Shown here in pieces: positions 17,829-26,061 of a stretch of DNA of 64,000 nt. Source of the DNA: Flavobacterium psychrophilum. GTDB lineage: Bacteria > Bacteroidota > Bacteroidia > Flavobacteriales > Flavobacteriaceae. The notes below the pieces were generated by a model. The model searched no databases and was not told the DNA's origin. It saw only the letters and a list, made by a program, of their open reading frames with translations. How positions within the stretch are numbered: the first letter of the stretch is position 1; each line of letters opens with the position of its first letter. Location of the stretch: the NCBI GenBank assembly GCA_945860385.1, contig CAMAQD010000015.1:33419-97418 (forward strand). The letters run 5' to 3'. A program made the position numbers and the translations under genes.

Positions 17829-17897
17829 AAACCATCAATATAGTAAGGTTCAGTAAGAATACTTCAAAACTTAATTTCCTTACTATATTGATGGTTT
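17829..17897. repeat. Long palindrome, 20-bp perfect arms
   Basis: AAACCATCAATATAGTAAGG at 17829-17848 is exactly inverted at 17878-17897, around a 29-base loop. The arm plus loop contains TAAGGTTCAGTAAG, which recurs inverted in the palindrome at 22145-22213. There is no T-run, so this is not a simple terminator. It lies about 74 bases ahead of the glycogen-synthase-like gene. Confidence 0.85.
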
Positions 17898-17970
17898 AAA
17901 TTATTGTGAATTTTACTTTTTCACTTGAAATACTTTCTAAATTACTATAATAATATAAAATTCCATTACA

Positions 17971-19197
17971 ATGAAAATAGCACTTTTTACCAATGAATTT
18001 CCACCAAACATCTACGGAGGCGCTGGTGTTCACATCGATTTTTTAAGTCAGGAATTAGCCAAATTAGGACAAGTTGAAGTACGCTGTTTTGGGGACCAAA
18101 ACGTAGATACCGATTCGATGCACGTTCGAGGAATTAATTCTTCACTTACCAAAATGGTTGATGATGCCAATCCGCACATCAAAATGTTTCACAATATGAG
18201 TCGAAATGTAGAATTGTCGCAAGCCACACCTGAGGCCGATGTAATTCATTGCCACACTTGGTACACGCATCTTGCTGGAATTATGAGTCGTGAATTGCTG
18301 CAATCTCCTCTTATTTTGACCACTCACAGCTTGGAAACACATCGCCCTTGGAAGGTAGAACAACTAGGAAACGGTTATTTTCTTTCACGTTGGATAGAAA
18401 ATAGTGCTTACAATACAGCCGACGGAATTATTGCCGTGAGCCAACAAATGAAAGAAGACGTTATTGAAGCGTATGGCGTCAATCCAGAAAAAGTGACGGT
18501 AATTCACAACGGAATTGATCCCGAATTCTACCAACCAACATTTGACAACAATTTACTTTTAGAATTAGGAATTAATCCAAACATTCCTTTTGTGCTTTTT
18601 GTGGGACGCATTACACGTCAAAAAGGAATTTCGCAATTGATTTCTGCTGCCAAATATTTTAATAAAAACTGCCAAATCGTACTTTGTGCCGGAGCGCCAG
18701 ACACCAAAGAAATTGCCAAAGAAACCGAAGCCTTGATTGCCGATTTGAAAAAAGAAAGAGATGGCGTAATCCTCATCTCGGAAATGTTGCCCCGCGAAAA
18801 AATAAAAGTGTTGTACAGCCACGCTCGCGTGTTTGCCTGTCCTTCTTTATACGAACCTTTTGGCATCATCAATCTCGAAGCAATGGCTTGCGAAACGCCT
18901 GTTGTGGGAAGCCACGTAGGTGGAATTCCAGAAATCATTGTCGAAGGAGAATCAGGATATTTAGTGCCACTGAAAAGTGTTTCCAGAACCGATTTTAATC
19001 CTGCCAATCCAGAAGCATTCCAGAAGGCTTTTGCTGCCAAAATTAATATTTTGTTAGAAGACGAAGCCTTGGCAACCCAAATGGGAAAAGCCGGAAGAGA
19101 GCGCGTTTTGAAAATTTTCAGTTGGGAATCTATCGCCAAAACTACGTATGATTATTATCAAAAAGTGATTGATGGGTTTGTGAAGGAGAAGGCTTGA
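17971..19197 (+). CDS. Glycogen synthase-like glycosyltransferase (GT4, GlgA/GlgM actinobacterial type)
   Basis: A 408-aa GT-B enzyme. The opening NEFPPNIYGGAGVHIDFL is that of the Corynebacterium-type glycogen synthases, the acceptor/donor motif is GRITRQKGISQLI (near 210), and the retaining GT signature EPFGIINLEAMACE (E-x7-E, near 290) is followed by PVVGSHVGGIPEI. It transfers glucose from a nucleotide sugar to alpha-glucan or makes maltose-1-phosphate (the GlgM role), which sequence alone does not settle. No other glycogen gene is adjacent. A large palindrome lies in its leader region. Confidence 0.85.
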   Translation: MKIALFTNEFPPNIYGGAGVHIDFLSQELAKLGQVEVRCFGDQNVDTDSMHVRGINSSLTKMVDDANPHIKMFHNMSRNVELSQATPEADVIHCHTWYTHLAGIMSRELLQSPLILTTHSLETHRPWKVEQLGNGYFLSRWIENSAYNTADGIIAVSQQMKEDVIEAYGVNPEKVTVIHNGIDPEFYQPTFDNNLLLELGINPNIPFVLFVGRITRQKGISQLISAAKYFNKNCQIVLCAGAPDTKEIAKETEALIADLKKERDGVILISEMLPREKIKVLYSHARVFACPSLYEPFGIINLEAMACETPVVGSHVGGIPEIIVEGESGYLVPLKSVSRTDFNPANPEAFQKAFAAKINILLEDEALATQMGKAGRERVLKIFSWESIAKTTYDYYQKVIDGFVKEKA

Positions 19198-19300
19198 TAA
19201 CATTTGAAATATTATCAGTTTAAAGTCAAACATTAGTAAGAATTAGGAAGTTTCAAATAGTTACTAGCCTAAAAAATAGTAAATTATAGTTCAAATAATA

Positions 19301-20146
19301 ATGAGACAAAACCCACTAAATGTAATTGTATTAATTGGAGCTGGTTCAATTGGTCAGGCTATTGTCAGACGAGTTGGCGCAGGAAAACATATTTTACTTG
19401 CAGATATAAGTAAGGAAAACGCCGAAGCTGCCTCAAAAGTATTGAGCGAAGCAGGATTTGAAGTCAGTAATACTATTGTTGATGTGTCTTCTAGAAAATC
19501 AGTACTGTTACTTATTGAAACTGCTAAAAAAATTGGAGAAATTACTAATCTCATACATACTGCAGGAGTTTCACCTACTCAAGCACCACCTGAAACGATA
19601 TTGAAAGTAGATTTATATGGAACTGCTCTTGTACTTGAAGAATTTGGAAATAGTATTGCAGAAGGTGGATCAGGCGTTGTTATTGCTTCTCAATCAGGGC
19701 ATCGTTTAGAGCCATTATCCATAGAACAAAACAAGGCACTTGCCACAACACCAGTAGAAGAATTGCTGACGCTTCCTTTACTTCAATTTAATCAGGTTAA
19801 AGATTCACTTCACGCTTATCAACTTTCCAAAAAAGGAAATTCCCTTCGGGTTATGGCTGAAGCTGTTCATTGGGGAAAACGTGGTGCAAGAATTAATACT
19901 ATAAGTCCAGGAATAATAATTACTCCTTTAGCGAAAGTGGAATTAAATGGTCCTCGTGGAGACGGTTACAGACGAATGATCAACTTGTGTCCAACGGGTC
20001 GAGCTGGTACACCTGATGAAGTTGCAAATGTGGCGGCATTACTTATGGGACAAGACGGAGGATTTATCACAGGAAGTGATTTCCTTATGGATGGTGGGGT
20101 TACAGCAGCATATTGGTATGGTGAATTATCGCCAAATTATAAATAA
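19301..20146 (+). CDS. SDR family NAD(P)-dependent oxidoreductase
   Basis: A 281-aa short-chain dehydrogenase. The nucleotide motif is GAGSIGQ (residues 13-19), Ser of the catalytic triad in VIASQSGHRL (near 128), and Tyr/Lys in AYQLSKKGN (near 172-176), followed by NTISPGIIITPLA. A 35-residue insertion sits between the Ser and Tyr strands compared with minimal SDRs. The substrate is unknown. It is a single gene between two unrelated units. Confidence 0.88.
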   Translation: MRQNPLNVIVLIGAGSIGQAIVRRVGAGKHILLADISKENAEAASKVLSEAGFEVSNTIVDVSSRKSVLLLIETAKKIGEITNLIHTAGVSPTQAPPETILKVDLYGTALVLEEFGNSIAEGGSGVVIASQSGHRLEPLSIEQNKALATTPVEELLTLPLLQFNQVKDSLHAYQLSKKGNSLRVMAEAVHWGKRGARINTISPGIIITPLAKVELNGPRGDGYRRMINLCPTGRAGTPDEVANVAALLMGQDGGFITGSDFLMDGGVTAAYWYGELSPNYK

Positions 20147-20161
20147 AAAAGCTACCAGATA

Positions 20162-20182
20162 GCGCTGATTTGCAATCCGCGC
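20162..20182. repeat. GC-rich hairpin after the SDR gene
   Basis: GCGCTGATT / AATCCGCGC, nine positions with one mismatch around loop TGC, much richer in GC than its surroundings. It may end the SDR transcript or be a copy of a short interspersed palindrome. Confidence 0.45.
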
Positions 20183-20247
20183 CCGCAAACAAAAGCAATA
20201 ATACTTAAAAATAAAGGGAAAACTTAAAACGAATTAAACACTATAAT

Positions 20248-21114
20248 ATGAAATTAAACTATTTACTATTTTTAGTTGTATTGCTACATCAATATGGATT
20301 TGCACAACCAGCAACCGAAGTGTACTTGCTCAATATTAAAAATAATGGAAATTCTTTTAGTTTCGACCCAAACTCAAAACCGGTAAACATTAGTAATAAT
20401 GAAGGCTACGATAACCAACCTAGTTTTATCGAAAAGTTAAATGCTGTGGCCTATGTTAGTTCAAGAAATAAAAAATCCACTGATGTTTATTTGTACGATT
20501 TAGCTACTGCCAAAACCCAACAATTTACCAATAATAGCCAAGCAGAATATTCTCCAAAAACTACTCCAGACGGTAAATTTATATCTGTAGTAAAAGACAC
20601 AGATCAAAATCTGACCCGAATTTCGTTGGATGGATTAGTTACTGAAAAACTATATACTTCAAAGGATTCAATAGGATATTATTGCTGGTTGAATAAGTCC
20701 GAAATTGCTGCGTTTACCTTGTCGAAACCAAAAGTTACTTTAAAATTAATCAATATTAAAAACAAAACCGAAAAACAGTTGACAGACAGTATCGGACGGA
20801 GTTTGTATAAATACCGTGATGGAATTGTAATTTGTCAGAAGCTAAAAAAGGGCAGTTGGGTGTCGTTTATTGACAAAAAAGGTACAATAACTCCAATGAT
20901 TGAATTACCAAAAAATACCGAAGATTTTTATTTAACTAACGATGGATGGCTGTTTTCTTCGAATGAGTCTAGCCTTATTTATTGTAATGTAAAGTCTAAA
21001 AACAAAGGGTGGCAAGAATTAGCCGATTTGGCGACAATGGGGATTTCTAAAATTTTCCGATTGTCTGTAAACCAAGACAAGAACAAACTTGCTTTTGTCT
21101 CTGAAGGGCAATAA
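20248..21114 (+). CDS. TolB/PD40-like beta-propeller protein, secreted
   Basis: A 288-aa protein with an N-terminal signal (YLLFLVVLLHQYGFA). The mature part has WD40-like PD40 blades: EGYDNQPSFIEKLNAVAYVS, then QAEYSPKTTPDGKFISVV and NQDKNKLAFVSEGQ. It resembles the C-terminal propeller of TolB and related exported proteins, without the TolB N-domain. The substrate or partner is unknown. It precedes a VOC protein and a cyclophilin in the same direction, with gaps of 30 and 14 bases, so the three are probably one operon. Confidence 0.8.
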   Translation: MKLNYLLFLVVLLHQYGFAQPATEVYLLNIKNNGNSFSFDPNSKPVNISNNEGYDNQPSFIEKLNAVAYVSSRNKKSTDVYLYDLATAKTQQFTNNSQAEYSPKTTPDGKFISVVKDTDQNLTRISLDGLVTEKLYTSKDSIGYYCWLNKSEIAAFTLSKPKVTLKLINIKNKTEKQLTDSIGRSLYKYRDGIVICQKLKKGSWVSFIDKKGTITPMIELPKNTEDFYLTNDGWLFSSNESSLIYCNVKSKNKGWQELADLATMGISKIFRLSVNQDKNKLAFVSEGQ

Positions 21115-21144
21115 AAAATAATTTAAAAAATCAATCCATCAACT

Positions 21145-21501
21145 ATGCTAACAGCAATTCATCCAAAGTTACCCATGCGCGACAAAAAAGCGACAAGGAG
21201 CTTTTATAGTAATAAGTTGGGCTTTCAAGAATTTGGAAGTGCTGACTTTGATGGCTATTTAATGATGCAAAAAGACGGTATTCAAATTCATTTTTTTGAG
21301 TTCAAAACATTGAATCCCAAAGAAAACTATGGACAAGTTTACATCAGGACAAATGATATTGACAACTTTTACCAAACTTTGTTGGACAATAAAACAAGCA
21401 TTCATCCCAACGGACAATTAGAAATAAAACCTTGGGGACAAAAGGAATTTGCTGTACTTGACCCAGACAATAACTTGTTAACTTTCGGACAAAGTATATA
21501 A
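21145..21501 (+). CDS. VOC/bleomycin-resistance-like protein
   Basis: A 118-aa vicinal-oxygen-chelate protein made of two beta-alpha-beta-beta-beta units: PMRDKKATRSFYSNKLGF at the start and YIRTNDIDNFYQTLL followed by GQKEFAVLDPDNNLLTFGQ at the end. The size and the dimer-type layout fit BLMT-like drug-binding proteins. In this family the binding pocket sequesters bleomycin-like compounds, but most homologues have no proven ligand; resistance is not claimed. It is the middle gene of the 20248-22088 operon. Confidence 0.85.
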   Translation: MLTAIHPKLPMRDKKATRSFYSNKLGFQEFGSADFDGYLMMQKDGIQIHFFEFKTLNPKENYGQVYIRTNDIDNFYQTLLDNKTSIHPNGQLEIKPWGQKEFAVLDPDNNLLTFGQSI

Positions 21502-21515
21502 AAACTATCAAAATC

Positions 21516-22088
21516 ATGAAAAAAATATTTCTAATACTAGTTTTACTTTTTACAATCACAAATGCTTCCGCACAAAAAACGGAAATTTGTTTTATTAAAA
21601 CTTCTTTAGGTAATATTACCATCGAATTATATCCCAAAAAAGCGCCAATTACGGTCGCCAATTTTTTGAAATATGTTGATTCACATTTGTATGACAATAC
21701 TTCTTTCTTTCGTTCGGTAACTTTAAACAATCAGCCAAAGGATTCCGTGAAAATTGAGGTCATTCAAGGTGGCGAAGTCGATTCGACAAAGGTTTTTGCT
21801 GCGATTCCACTCGAAAGAACTTCAAAAACAGGCATGCTTCATAAAAACGGAGCTATTTCTATGGCGAGAGACAAGCCCGATTCGGCTACTTGCAGTTTTT
21901 TTATTTGTATCAATGACCAACCTTCTTTAGACTTTGGAGGCAAAAGAAACAAGGACGGACAAGGTTTTGCCGCTTTTGGAAAAGTAATCAAAGGAATGGA
22001 TCTAATTAAAAGAATTCAGCAACTTCACCCAGAACAGGACCAATATTTTAAACCTCCAGTAGTGATTCTTTCCATTATTCGAAAATAA
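21516..22088 (+). CDS. Peptidyl-prolyl cis-trans isomerase, cyclophilin type, secreted
   Basis: A 190-aa protein. After a signal peptide ending near ASAQ it begins with CFIKTSLGNITIELYPKKAP, the cyclophilin opening. Later it has FFRSVTLNN, EVIQGGEVDS, NGAISMARDKPDSATCSFFICINDQPSLDF and GKVIKGMDLIKRI (as separate blocks). These match periplasmic PpiA-like isomerases that assist folding at the envelope. The tail PPVVILSIIRK is typical of the short Bacteroidota form. Confidence 0.92.
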   Translation: MKKIFLILVLLFTITNASAQKTEICFIKTSLGNITIELYPKKAPITVANFLKYVDSHLYDNTSFFRSVTLNNQPKDSVKIEVIQGGEVDSTKVFAAIPLERTSKTGMLHKNGAISMARDKPDSATCSFFICINDQPSLDFGGKRNKDGQGFAAFGKVIKGMDLIKRIQQLHPEQDQYFKPPVVILSIIRK

Positions 22089-22144
22089 TAAAACCTGATT
22101 GTATTATATAGTAAAGCTAAAAAACAATCATTTAAGAAATCATG

Positions 22145-22213
22145 AACCATTAAGGTCTTAAGAAAATTAAGATTTCTAATTTTCCTTACTGAACCTTAAA
22201 TATCTAAATGGTT
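22145..22213. repeat. Imperfect palindrome related to 17829-17897
   Basis: AACCATT at the left end is inverted as AATGGTT at the right end, with inner matched blocks TAAGGT/ACCTTA and TAAGAAAATTA/TAATTTTCCTTA (one bulge). It shares CTTACTGAACCTTA, in inverse, with the 17.8-kb palindrome. It lies in the 257-base gap between the cyclophilin and rhodanese genes, where I see no gene. Confidence 0.65.
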
Positions 22214-22360
22214 AAAAATTGATAGTAAGAAAATCCCTTTTTAAACAAATTTCGACTTGTGTAACCAAAGTTACTGTCTGATTACAATCCTTGCCTTAAT
22301 TTTGCTTCATAATAATTTGAAAGACACGTATAAAGTGTAAATTAATTGAAAGAAGAAAAA

Positions 22361-22645
22361 ATGGATTTGGAAAAAATAATTGCAGAAAATCTAGGTACTA
22401 TTGTAGATGTAAGAACGTATGGAGAATATAGTGGTGGCAACGTAGCGGGTTCCATCAACATTCCTTTGAATGAAATTCCAGCAAGAATAGAAGAACTAAA
22501 AGCGATGAAAGCACCACTTATTTTATGTTGCGCCTCAGGAATGCGAAGCGGTCAAGCTCAAAATTACTTGTCTCAAAACAACATCGAATGCTATAATGGA
22601 GGCTCTTGGCTTGAGGTAAATTACTATAAATCAAAAAACAACTAA
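22361..22645 (+). CDS. Rhodanese-like protein
   Basis: A 94-aa single-domain rhodanese (start taken at the ATG at 22361; a TTG at 22346 adds five residues). The fold is seen in IVDVRTYGEYSGGNVAGSIN and the active-site loop CASGMR preceded by an extra Cys (CCASGMRS) near residue 60. The enzyme moves sulfane sulfur via a cysteine persulfide. It is the first gene of a three-gene unit with a second rhodanese (6-base gap) and a small membrane protein. Confidence 0.9.
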   Translation: MDLEKIIAENLGTIVDVRTYGEYSGGNVAGSINIPLNEIPARIEELKAMKAPLILCCASGMRSGQAQNYLSQNNIECYNGGSWLEVNYYKSKNN

Positions 22646-22651
22646 ATAAAA

Positions 22652-22966
22652 ATGATTAACACATTAAAAAAATTATTCGGTATTGGACCTGGAGTGAACT
22701 ATCATGAATTGGTAAAAAATGGCGCCATTATTTTGGACGTTCGATCCAAATCAGAATATGTTGGCGGACACATAAAAGGTTCCGTAAACATTTCAGTGGA
22801 TACACTAAGAAACAATTTGGGAAAACTAAAAGACAAAAACAAACCCATCATCACTTGCTGTGCTTCAGGAATGCGAAGTGCTTCGGCCAAAAGTATTCTG
22901 GCTTCTAATGGGTACACACAGGTGTACAATGGCGGCGGTTGGTACAGTCTTCAAAATAAATTATAA
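22652..22966 (+). CDS. Rhodanese-like protein
   Basis: A 104-aa single-domain rhodanese, paralogous to its upstream neighbour: AIILDVRSKSEYVGGHIKGS, then CCASGMRSASAKSIL, ending with YNGGGWYSLQNKL. The catalytic Cys sits in the same CCASGMRS loop. Conservation of that loop in both suggests a shared substrate or partner. Its stop overlaps the next start by one base (TAATG). Confidence 0.9.
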   Translation: MINTLKKLFGIGPGVNYHELVKNGAIILDVRSKSEYVGGHIKGSVNISVDTLRNNLGKLKDKNKPIITCCASGMRSASAKSILASNGYTQVYNGGGWYSLQNKL

Positions 22967-23208
22967 TGATAAGAGAAACATTGCTCACCGATTGGAATTT
23001 GATGCGCATCATCCGCTTGGGATTGGGAATTTATATTGCCGTTCAAGCTGTAGAAACTCAAAGTATGATTTCTATGATTTTCGCTATATTCTTTCTTTTC
23101 CAAGCCTTAACAAACACAGGTTGTTGTGGTTCGAATGGCTGTGCAATTCCAATAAAGAAAACCAATTCCGATAAATCAGAAGAAATAGAATACGAAGAAG
23201 TAAAATAA
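22966..23208 (+). CDS. Small membrane protein linked to rhodaneses (DUF2892-like)
   Basis: An 80-aa protein with two hydrophobic helices: MRIIRLGLGIYIAVQAVET (residues 12-30) and SMIFAIFFLFQALTNTG (33-50), then a Cys-rich patch (CCGSNGC) and an acidic tail. The layout resembles the membrane half of YgaP (rhodanese + DUF2892), here encoded as a separate gene. The Cys patch on the membrane surface could accept sulfur from the rhodaneses, which is inference. Translation is coupled to the preceding gene. Confidence 0.75.
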   Translation: MIRETLLTDWNLMRIIRLGLGIYIAVQAVETQSMISMIFAIFFLFQALTNTGCCGSNGCAIPIKKTNSDKSEEIEYEEVK

Positions 23209-23241
23209 AAATAAGGGCATCCTAGAATTTATACTATATAT

Positions 23242-23276
23242 AAAAACCTCGAAAATGAATACTTTCGAGGTTTTTT
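23242..23276. terminator. Bidirectional terminator
   Basis: AAAAACCTCGAAA / TTTCGAGGTTTTT, 13-bp perfect stem with an 8-base loop between convergent genes. Confidence 0.9.
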
Positions 23277-23299
23277 ATTTGAGCGGAATTACAACAAAT

Positions 23300-24412
23300 T
23301 TAAGGTTTAACTGGGTAAGCACTGTCTACATGTATCCTCGTTCTACCAGGTGTTGTATAATCAAATGTTTTATCTGTTTTATTGTAAGAAGGAATTCCTT
23401 TTGTTTCCGTTTCAACAGCTGTTGTAAAAGGATCATCGACGATGGGATCAAAAGGGAAATAAAGGCTTAATCCCGAATTAGTTCCCGCAGGTTTTGTAAT
23501 TTCAAACCTAGTGGTATAATTATCGCCATCATCATCAATATCGCCAAAATCTGGTATTCCATCTTTATCAGTATCATCTGGATTTGATGCAGGAGGTGTT
23601 GGATATTTAGTCAAATTACTGAAATCATACATATATCCATCTCCATTTAAGTCTTCTAAAAAAGACGGAACACCATCATTATCTAGATCTAGTCTCTGAA
23701 TTTGAAATAATTTAAAACTAAAAACTAAAGGGGCATAAGCTGGAATATCATTCGATCCATTATTATAATAGCTATAGCCAGAAGGTAAAAACATCACGCC
23801 AGCCCCAAAATCATAATGAGATACTGTTCCATCAACATTTATGGTATATCTTCCTGATTTAAATTGTGGTAAAATTTCACTCCAACCTCTAAGTGGAATA
23901 ACATTTAAAGTGAATAACTCAAAAAAAGTTTGTGGATATAAATTTTCTTCAAATTTAGTAGCAGAAAGTGCATTTGTAGTTGCATCACGAGATAAATAAT
24001 CTCCTCTATAAGCCGTCAATACCCCATCAACATTACTTGGGGAGATTCCCACTCCGGGCCTTAAGACTAAATAATATAATTTGTAAGTAACACCATTCAT
24101 ACTTGCATTTCTATACCATAATTGAGGATAATTTGTACTACCTGCAACGGCATTACTAGCGTAAGACATTATAGAAGGTTGACCTGCATCAATTTTTGCA
24201 ATAGTTACATTCTGATCATCGACAAAACCGGGGTGATTGATTACTGTAATGTAATTATTATTTAAATATTCCTCAATATCAGCAATATCAGTTTTATATT
24301 GTTCTGCGTAATCTCTTGGTGGTTGAACAGTTGTGGAATTTTCATCCTTAGAACAAGAAAAAAATAAAATGGAGGCAGTTATTACTATAAAATAAAACTT
24401 AAATTTGTTCAT
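23300..24412 (-). CDS. FKBP-type peptidyl-prolyl isomerase lipoprotein with calcium-type repeats
   Basis: A 370-aa protein with lipobox FFSC near residue 18. An FKBP-like domain spans about 115-265: a first strand YKLYYLVLRPGVG, an insertion-rich loop, NVIPLRGWSEILPQFKSG (the FKBP 'V-I-x-G-W' segment) and FLPSGYSYY, then LVFSFKLFQIQR. A following stretch has Asp-rich type-3-repeat-like units (DLDNDGVPSFLEDLNGDGY, DDTDKDGIPDFGDIDDDGD), probably calcium-binding. It likely helps fold surface proteins. It is single and convergent with the rhodanese unit. Confidence 0.85.
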   Translation of the reverse strand: MNKFKFYFIVITASILFFSCSKDENSTTVQPPRDYAEQYKTDIADIEEYLNNNYITVINHPGFVDDQNVTIAKIDAGQPSIMSYASNAVAGSTNYPQLWYRNASMNGVTYKLYYLVLRPGVGISPSNVDGVLTAYRGDYLSRDATTNALSATKFEENLYPQTFFELFTLNVIPLRGWSEILPQFKSGRYTINVDGTVSHYDFGAGVMFLPSGYSYYNNGSNDIPAYAPLVFSFKLFQIQRLDLDNDGVPSFLEDLNGDGYMYDFSNLTKYPTPPASNPDDTDKDGIPDFGDIDDDGDNYTTRFEITKPAGTNSGLSLYFPFDPIVDDPFTTAVETETKGIPSYNKTDKTFDYTTPGRTRIHVDSAYPVKP

Positions 24413-24452
24413 TATAAATCAATTTTTAAGGGCGCAAGATACAATTTTGATT

Positions 24453-24460
24453 TATTTTTG
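24453..24460 (+). promoter_or_regulatory. Putative -7 box for the S4 protein gene
   Basis: TATTTTTG, a perfect TAnnTTTG match, 31 bases ahead of the ATG at 24492. It supports that start rather than an upstream in-frame codon at 24405, which lies before the promoter. Confidence 0.6.
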
Positions 24461-24491
24461 CGTAGAATTTAACTTCGATTTTGCAAAATTT

Positions 24492-24881
24492 ATGAGAATA
24501 GACAAATATTTATGGTGCGTTCGCTATTATAAAACTAGAAATATGGTAACCGAAGCTTGCAAAAAAAATCACGTTACTGTAAATGGGCAGGTTGCTAAGC
24601 CCTCAAAGGAAGTTTTCCCCACAGATAAAATTACTTTCAGAAAAGACCAAATAACTCAAATCATTACCGTTCTTGATATTCCAGCAAATCGTGTTGGAGC
24701 CAAATTGGTCGATGTATATCGAAAAAATGAAACTCCGGCAGAAGTATACGAACATCTTGAGTTATTAAAATTATCGAAAGAACATTATCGAAAAAACGGA
24801 ACTGGAAGACCAACCAAAAAAGACCGCCGTGATATAGATGAATTTGGTAATGAAGTAAAAAGCGAGATAGATGAAGATTAA
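24492..24881 (+). CDS. S4 RNA-binding domain protein (Hsp15-like)
   Basis: A 129-aa protein starting MRIDKYLWCVRYYKTRNM. The S4 domain continues with TEACKKNHVTVNGQVAKPSKEV and DKITFRKDQI. The basic tail (KNGTGRPTKKDRRDIDEF) matches Hsp15/YrfH, which rescues stalled 50S subunits with attached peptidyl-tRNA; transfer of that role is by family only. The ATG at 24492 follows a perfect -7 box. Confidence 0.9.
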   Translation: MRIDKYLWCVRYYKTRNMVTEACKKNHVTVNGQVAKPSKEVFPTDKITFRKDQITQIITVLDIPANRVGAKLVDVYRKNETPAEVYEHLELLKLSKEHYRKNGTGRPTKKDRRDIDEFGNEVKSEIDED

Positions 24882-24893
24882 AAAACGTTTTCA

Positions 24894-24939
24894 AAACTTA
24901 AACCGTTAAACCTTAACCTTTGAACCTTAAACTAAAAGT
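24894..24939 (+). repeat. ACCTTAA-rich intergenic stretch
   Basis: Four close repeats of (A)AAC[C/T][G/T]TAA-type units (AACTTAAACCGTTAAACCTTAA and so on) sit directly upstream of the next gene. Simple direct repetition; low information. Confidence 0.4.
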
Positions 24940-24940
24940 A

Positions 24941-25441
24941 ATGAGCAAGAATATCATATTATCGAATCAGGAAATTGAGCATACTATAAAAAGAATAGCC
25001 TATCAAATCTATGAAACATTTATAGACGAAGAGGAAATTGTTATCGCTGGAATTGCCTCTAATGGATTTATTTTTGCTAAAAAAATTGCAGATTCCCTAG
25101 AAGTCATTTCACCTTTGAAAGTTTCACTTTGTGAGGTACAAATCAACAAGCATCAACCTGAATCAGATGTAAAAACTTCTTTAACAAAAGAAGAATATTC
25201 TAATAAAGGCTTAATTCTGGTGGACGATGTTTTGAATTCAGGAACTACCCTAATTTATGCCGTTAGACATTTCCTAGACGTTCCCTTAAAGAAATTCAAA
25301 ACCGCAGTACTTGTAGATAGAAATCATAAAAAATATCCTGTAAAAGCTGATTTTAAGGGCATTTCTCTTTCAACCTCATCATTGGACAATGTAGAAGTTG
25401 TATTTGATGAAAATGGAGATAATTATGCTTTTTTAAGTTAA
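24941..25441 (+). CDS. Phosphoribosyltransferase family protein (PyrR-like)
   Basis: A 166-aa PRTase. The ATG at 24941 (MSKNIILSNQEI) is preferred over an upstream TTG at 24920. The PRPP loop is GLILVDDVLNSGTTLIYAVR (near 93-112, the DD-x3-SG-T signature), with IVIAGIASNGFIFAKKI near 33. This places it with PyrR/hypoxanthine-type PRTases. PyrR regulates pyrimidine operons in some bacteria, but no attenuator is visible here. It converges on and overlaps the shikimate kinase gene by 9 bases. Confidence 0.85.
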   Translation: MSKNIILSNQEIEHTIKRIAYQIYETFIDEEEIVIAGIASNGFIFAKKIADSLEVISPLKVSLCEVQINKHQPESDVKTSLTKEEYSNKGLILVDDVLNSGTTLIYAVRHFLDVPLKKFKTAVLVDRNHKKYPVKADFKGISLSTSSLDNVEVVFDENGDNYAFLS

Positions 25442-25951
25442 AATAGCGAGAATATCCTGCGCAGTTTCATCTTTCGATTTCCCATCAATATTCACTTTAA
25501 ATTGTGCTTGATTGTAATAAAAACTTCTGTCAAAAAGGTGTTTAGCAATAAATTCCTTTAGTTCATCATTGGTTTTATTTGCAATGATTGGACGTTTACT
25601 TTTATTAGAAACCAATCTTTCAAATAAAGTATCAACCGAAGCCTTTAAATAAATGGAGACTATGTTATCCCCTTTTAATAATTGATGATTATTGGCATAA
25701 CAAGGAGTTCCGCCACCCAAACCTATAATTAAATCGCCGGGAGCGTTCAATAAATCAATAAAAACCTCTCGCTCCAGCTTTCGGAAATAAATCTCTCCAT
25801 GCTGTTCGAAAATTTCTTTTATGGATAAGTTAATTCGTTCTTCGATACTTTTATCCAAATCTAAGCAGGGAATATTGGTAATTTTTGACAACCTATTGGC
25901 AATTGTGGACTTTCCACACCCCATATAACCTAATAAAATAATTTTTCTCAT
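25433..25951 (-). CDS. aroK: Shikimate kinase
   Basis: A 172-aa P-loop kinase that phosphorylates shikimate in aromatic amino-acid synthesis. Walker A is GYMGCGKSTIANRL (residues 8-21), the shikimate-binding Asp is in CLDLDKSIEERI near 32, GLGGGTPCY is near 80, and the lid Arg is in KRPIIANK near 119. Standard family size. Its 3' end overlaps the convergent PRTase gene by 9 bases. Confidence 0.95.
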   Translation of the reverse strand: MRKIILLGYMGCGKSTIANRLSKITNIPCLDLDKSIEERINLSIKEIFEQHGEIYFRKLEREVFIDLLNAPGDLIIGLGGGTPCYANNHQLLKGDNIVSIYLKASVDTLFERLVSNKSKRPIIANKTNDELKEFIAKHLFDRSFYYNQAQFKVNIDGKSKDETAQDILAILT

Positions 25952-26022
25952 TTGAATAAAACCTTATATACTAAGGCGTTAAGTGCTATTGTTTAAAAAA
26001 GACAAATTTATAATAAAATAGC

Positions 26023-26054
26023 TTTGAAAAATTAAAAATAAGACCTTATATTTG
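26023..26054 (+). promoter_or_regulatory. Promoter of the tRNA cluster
   Basis: TTTG at 26023-26026, 20 bases, then TATATTTG at 26047-26054: a near-perfect Bacteroidota promoter. Expected start of transcription is near 26060, exactly where the 14-bp inverted repeat around tRNA-Lys begins. Confidence 0.75.
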
Positions 26055-26061
26055 CACCCGC

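Noticed and set aside
17937..17958. Regulon-like site before the glycogen-synthase-like gene
   Set aside because: AATAATATAA is present once, with no partner 21 bp upstream.
18618..19139. 173-codon minus-strand frame
   Set aside because: It lies wholly antisense within the GT4 synthase gene, whose motifs are intact; no independent start signal was seen.
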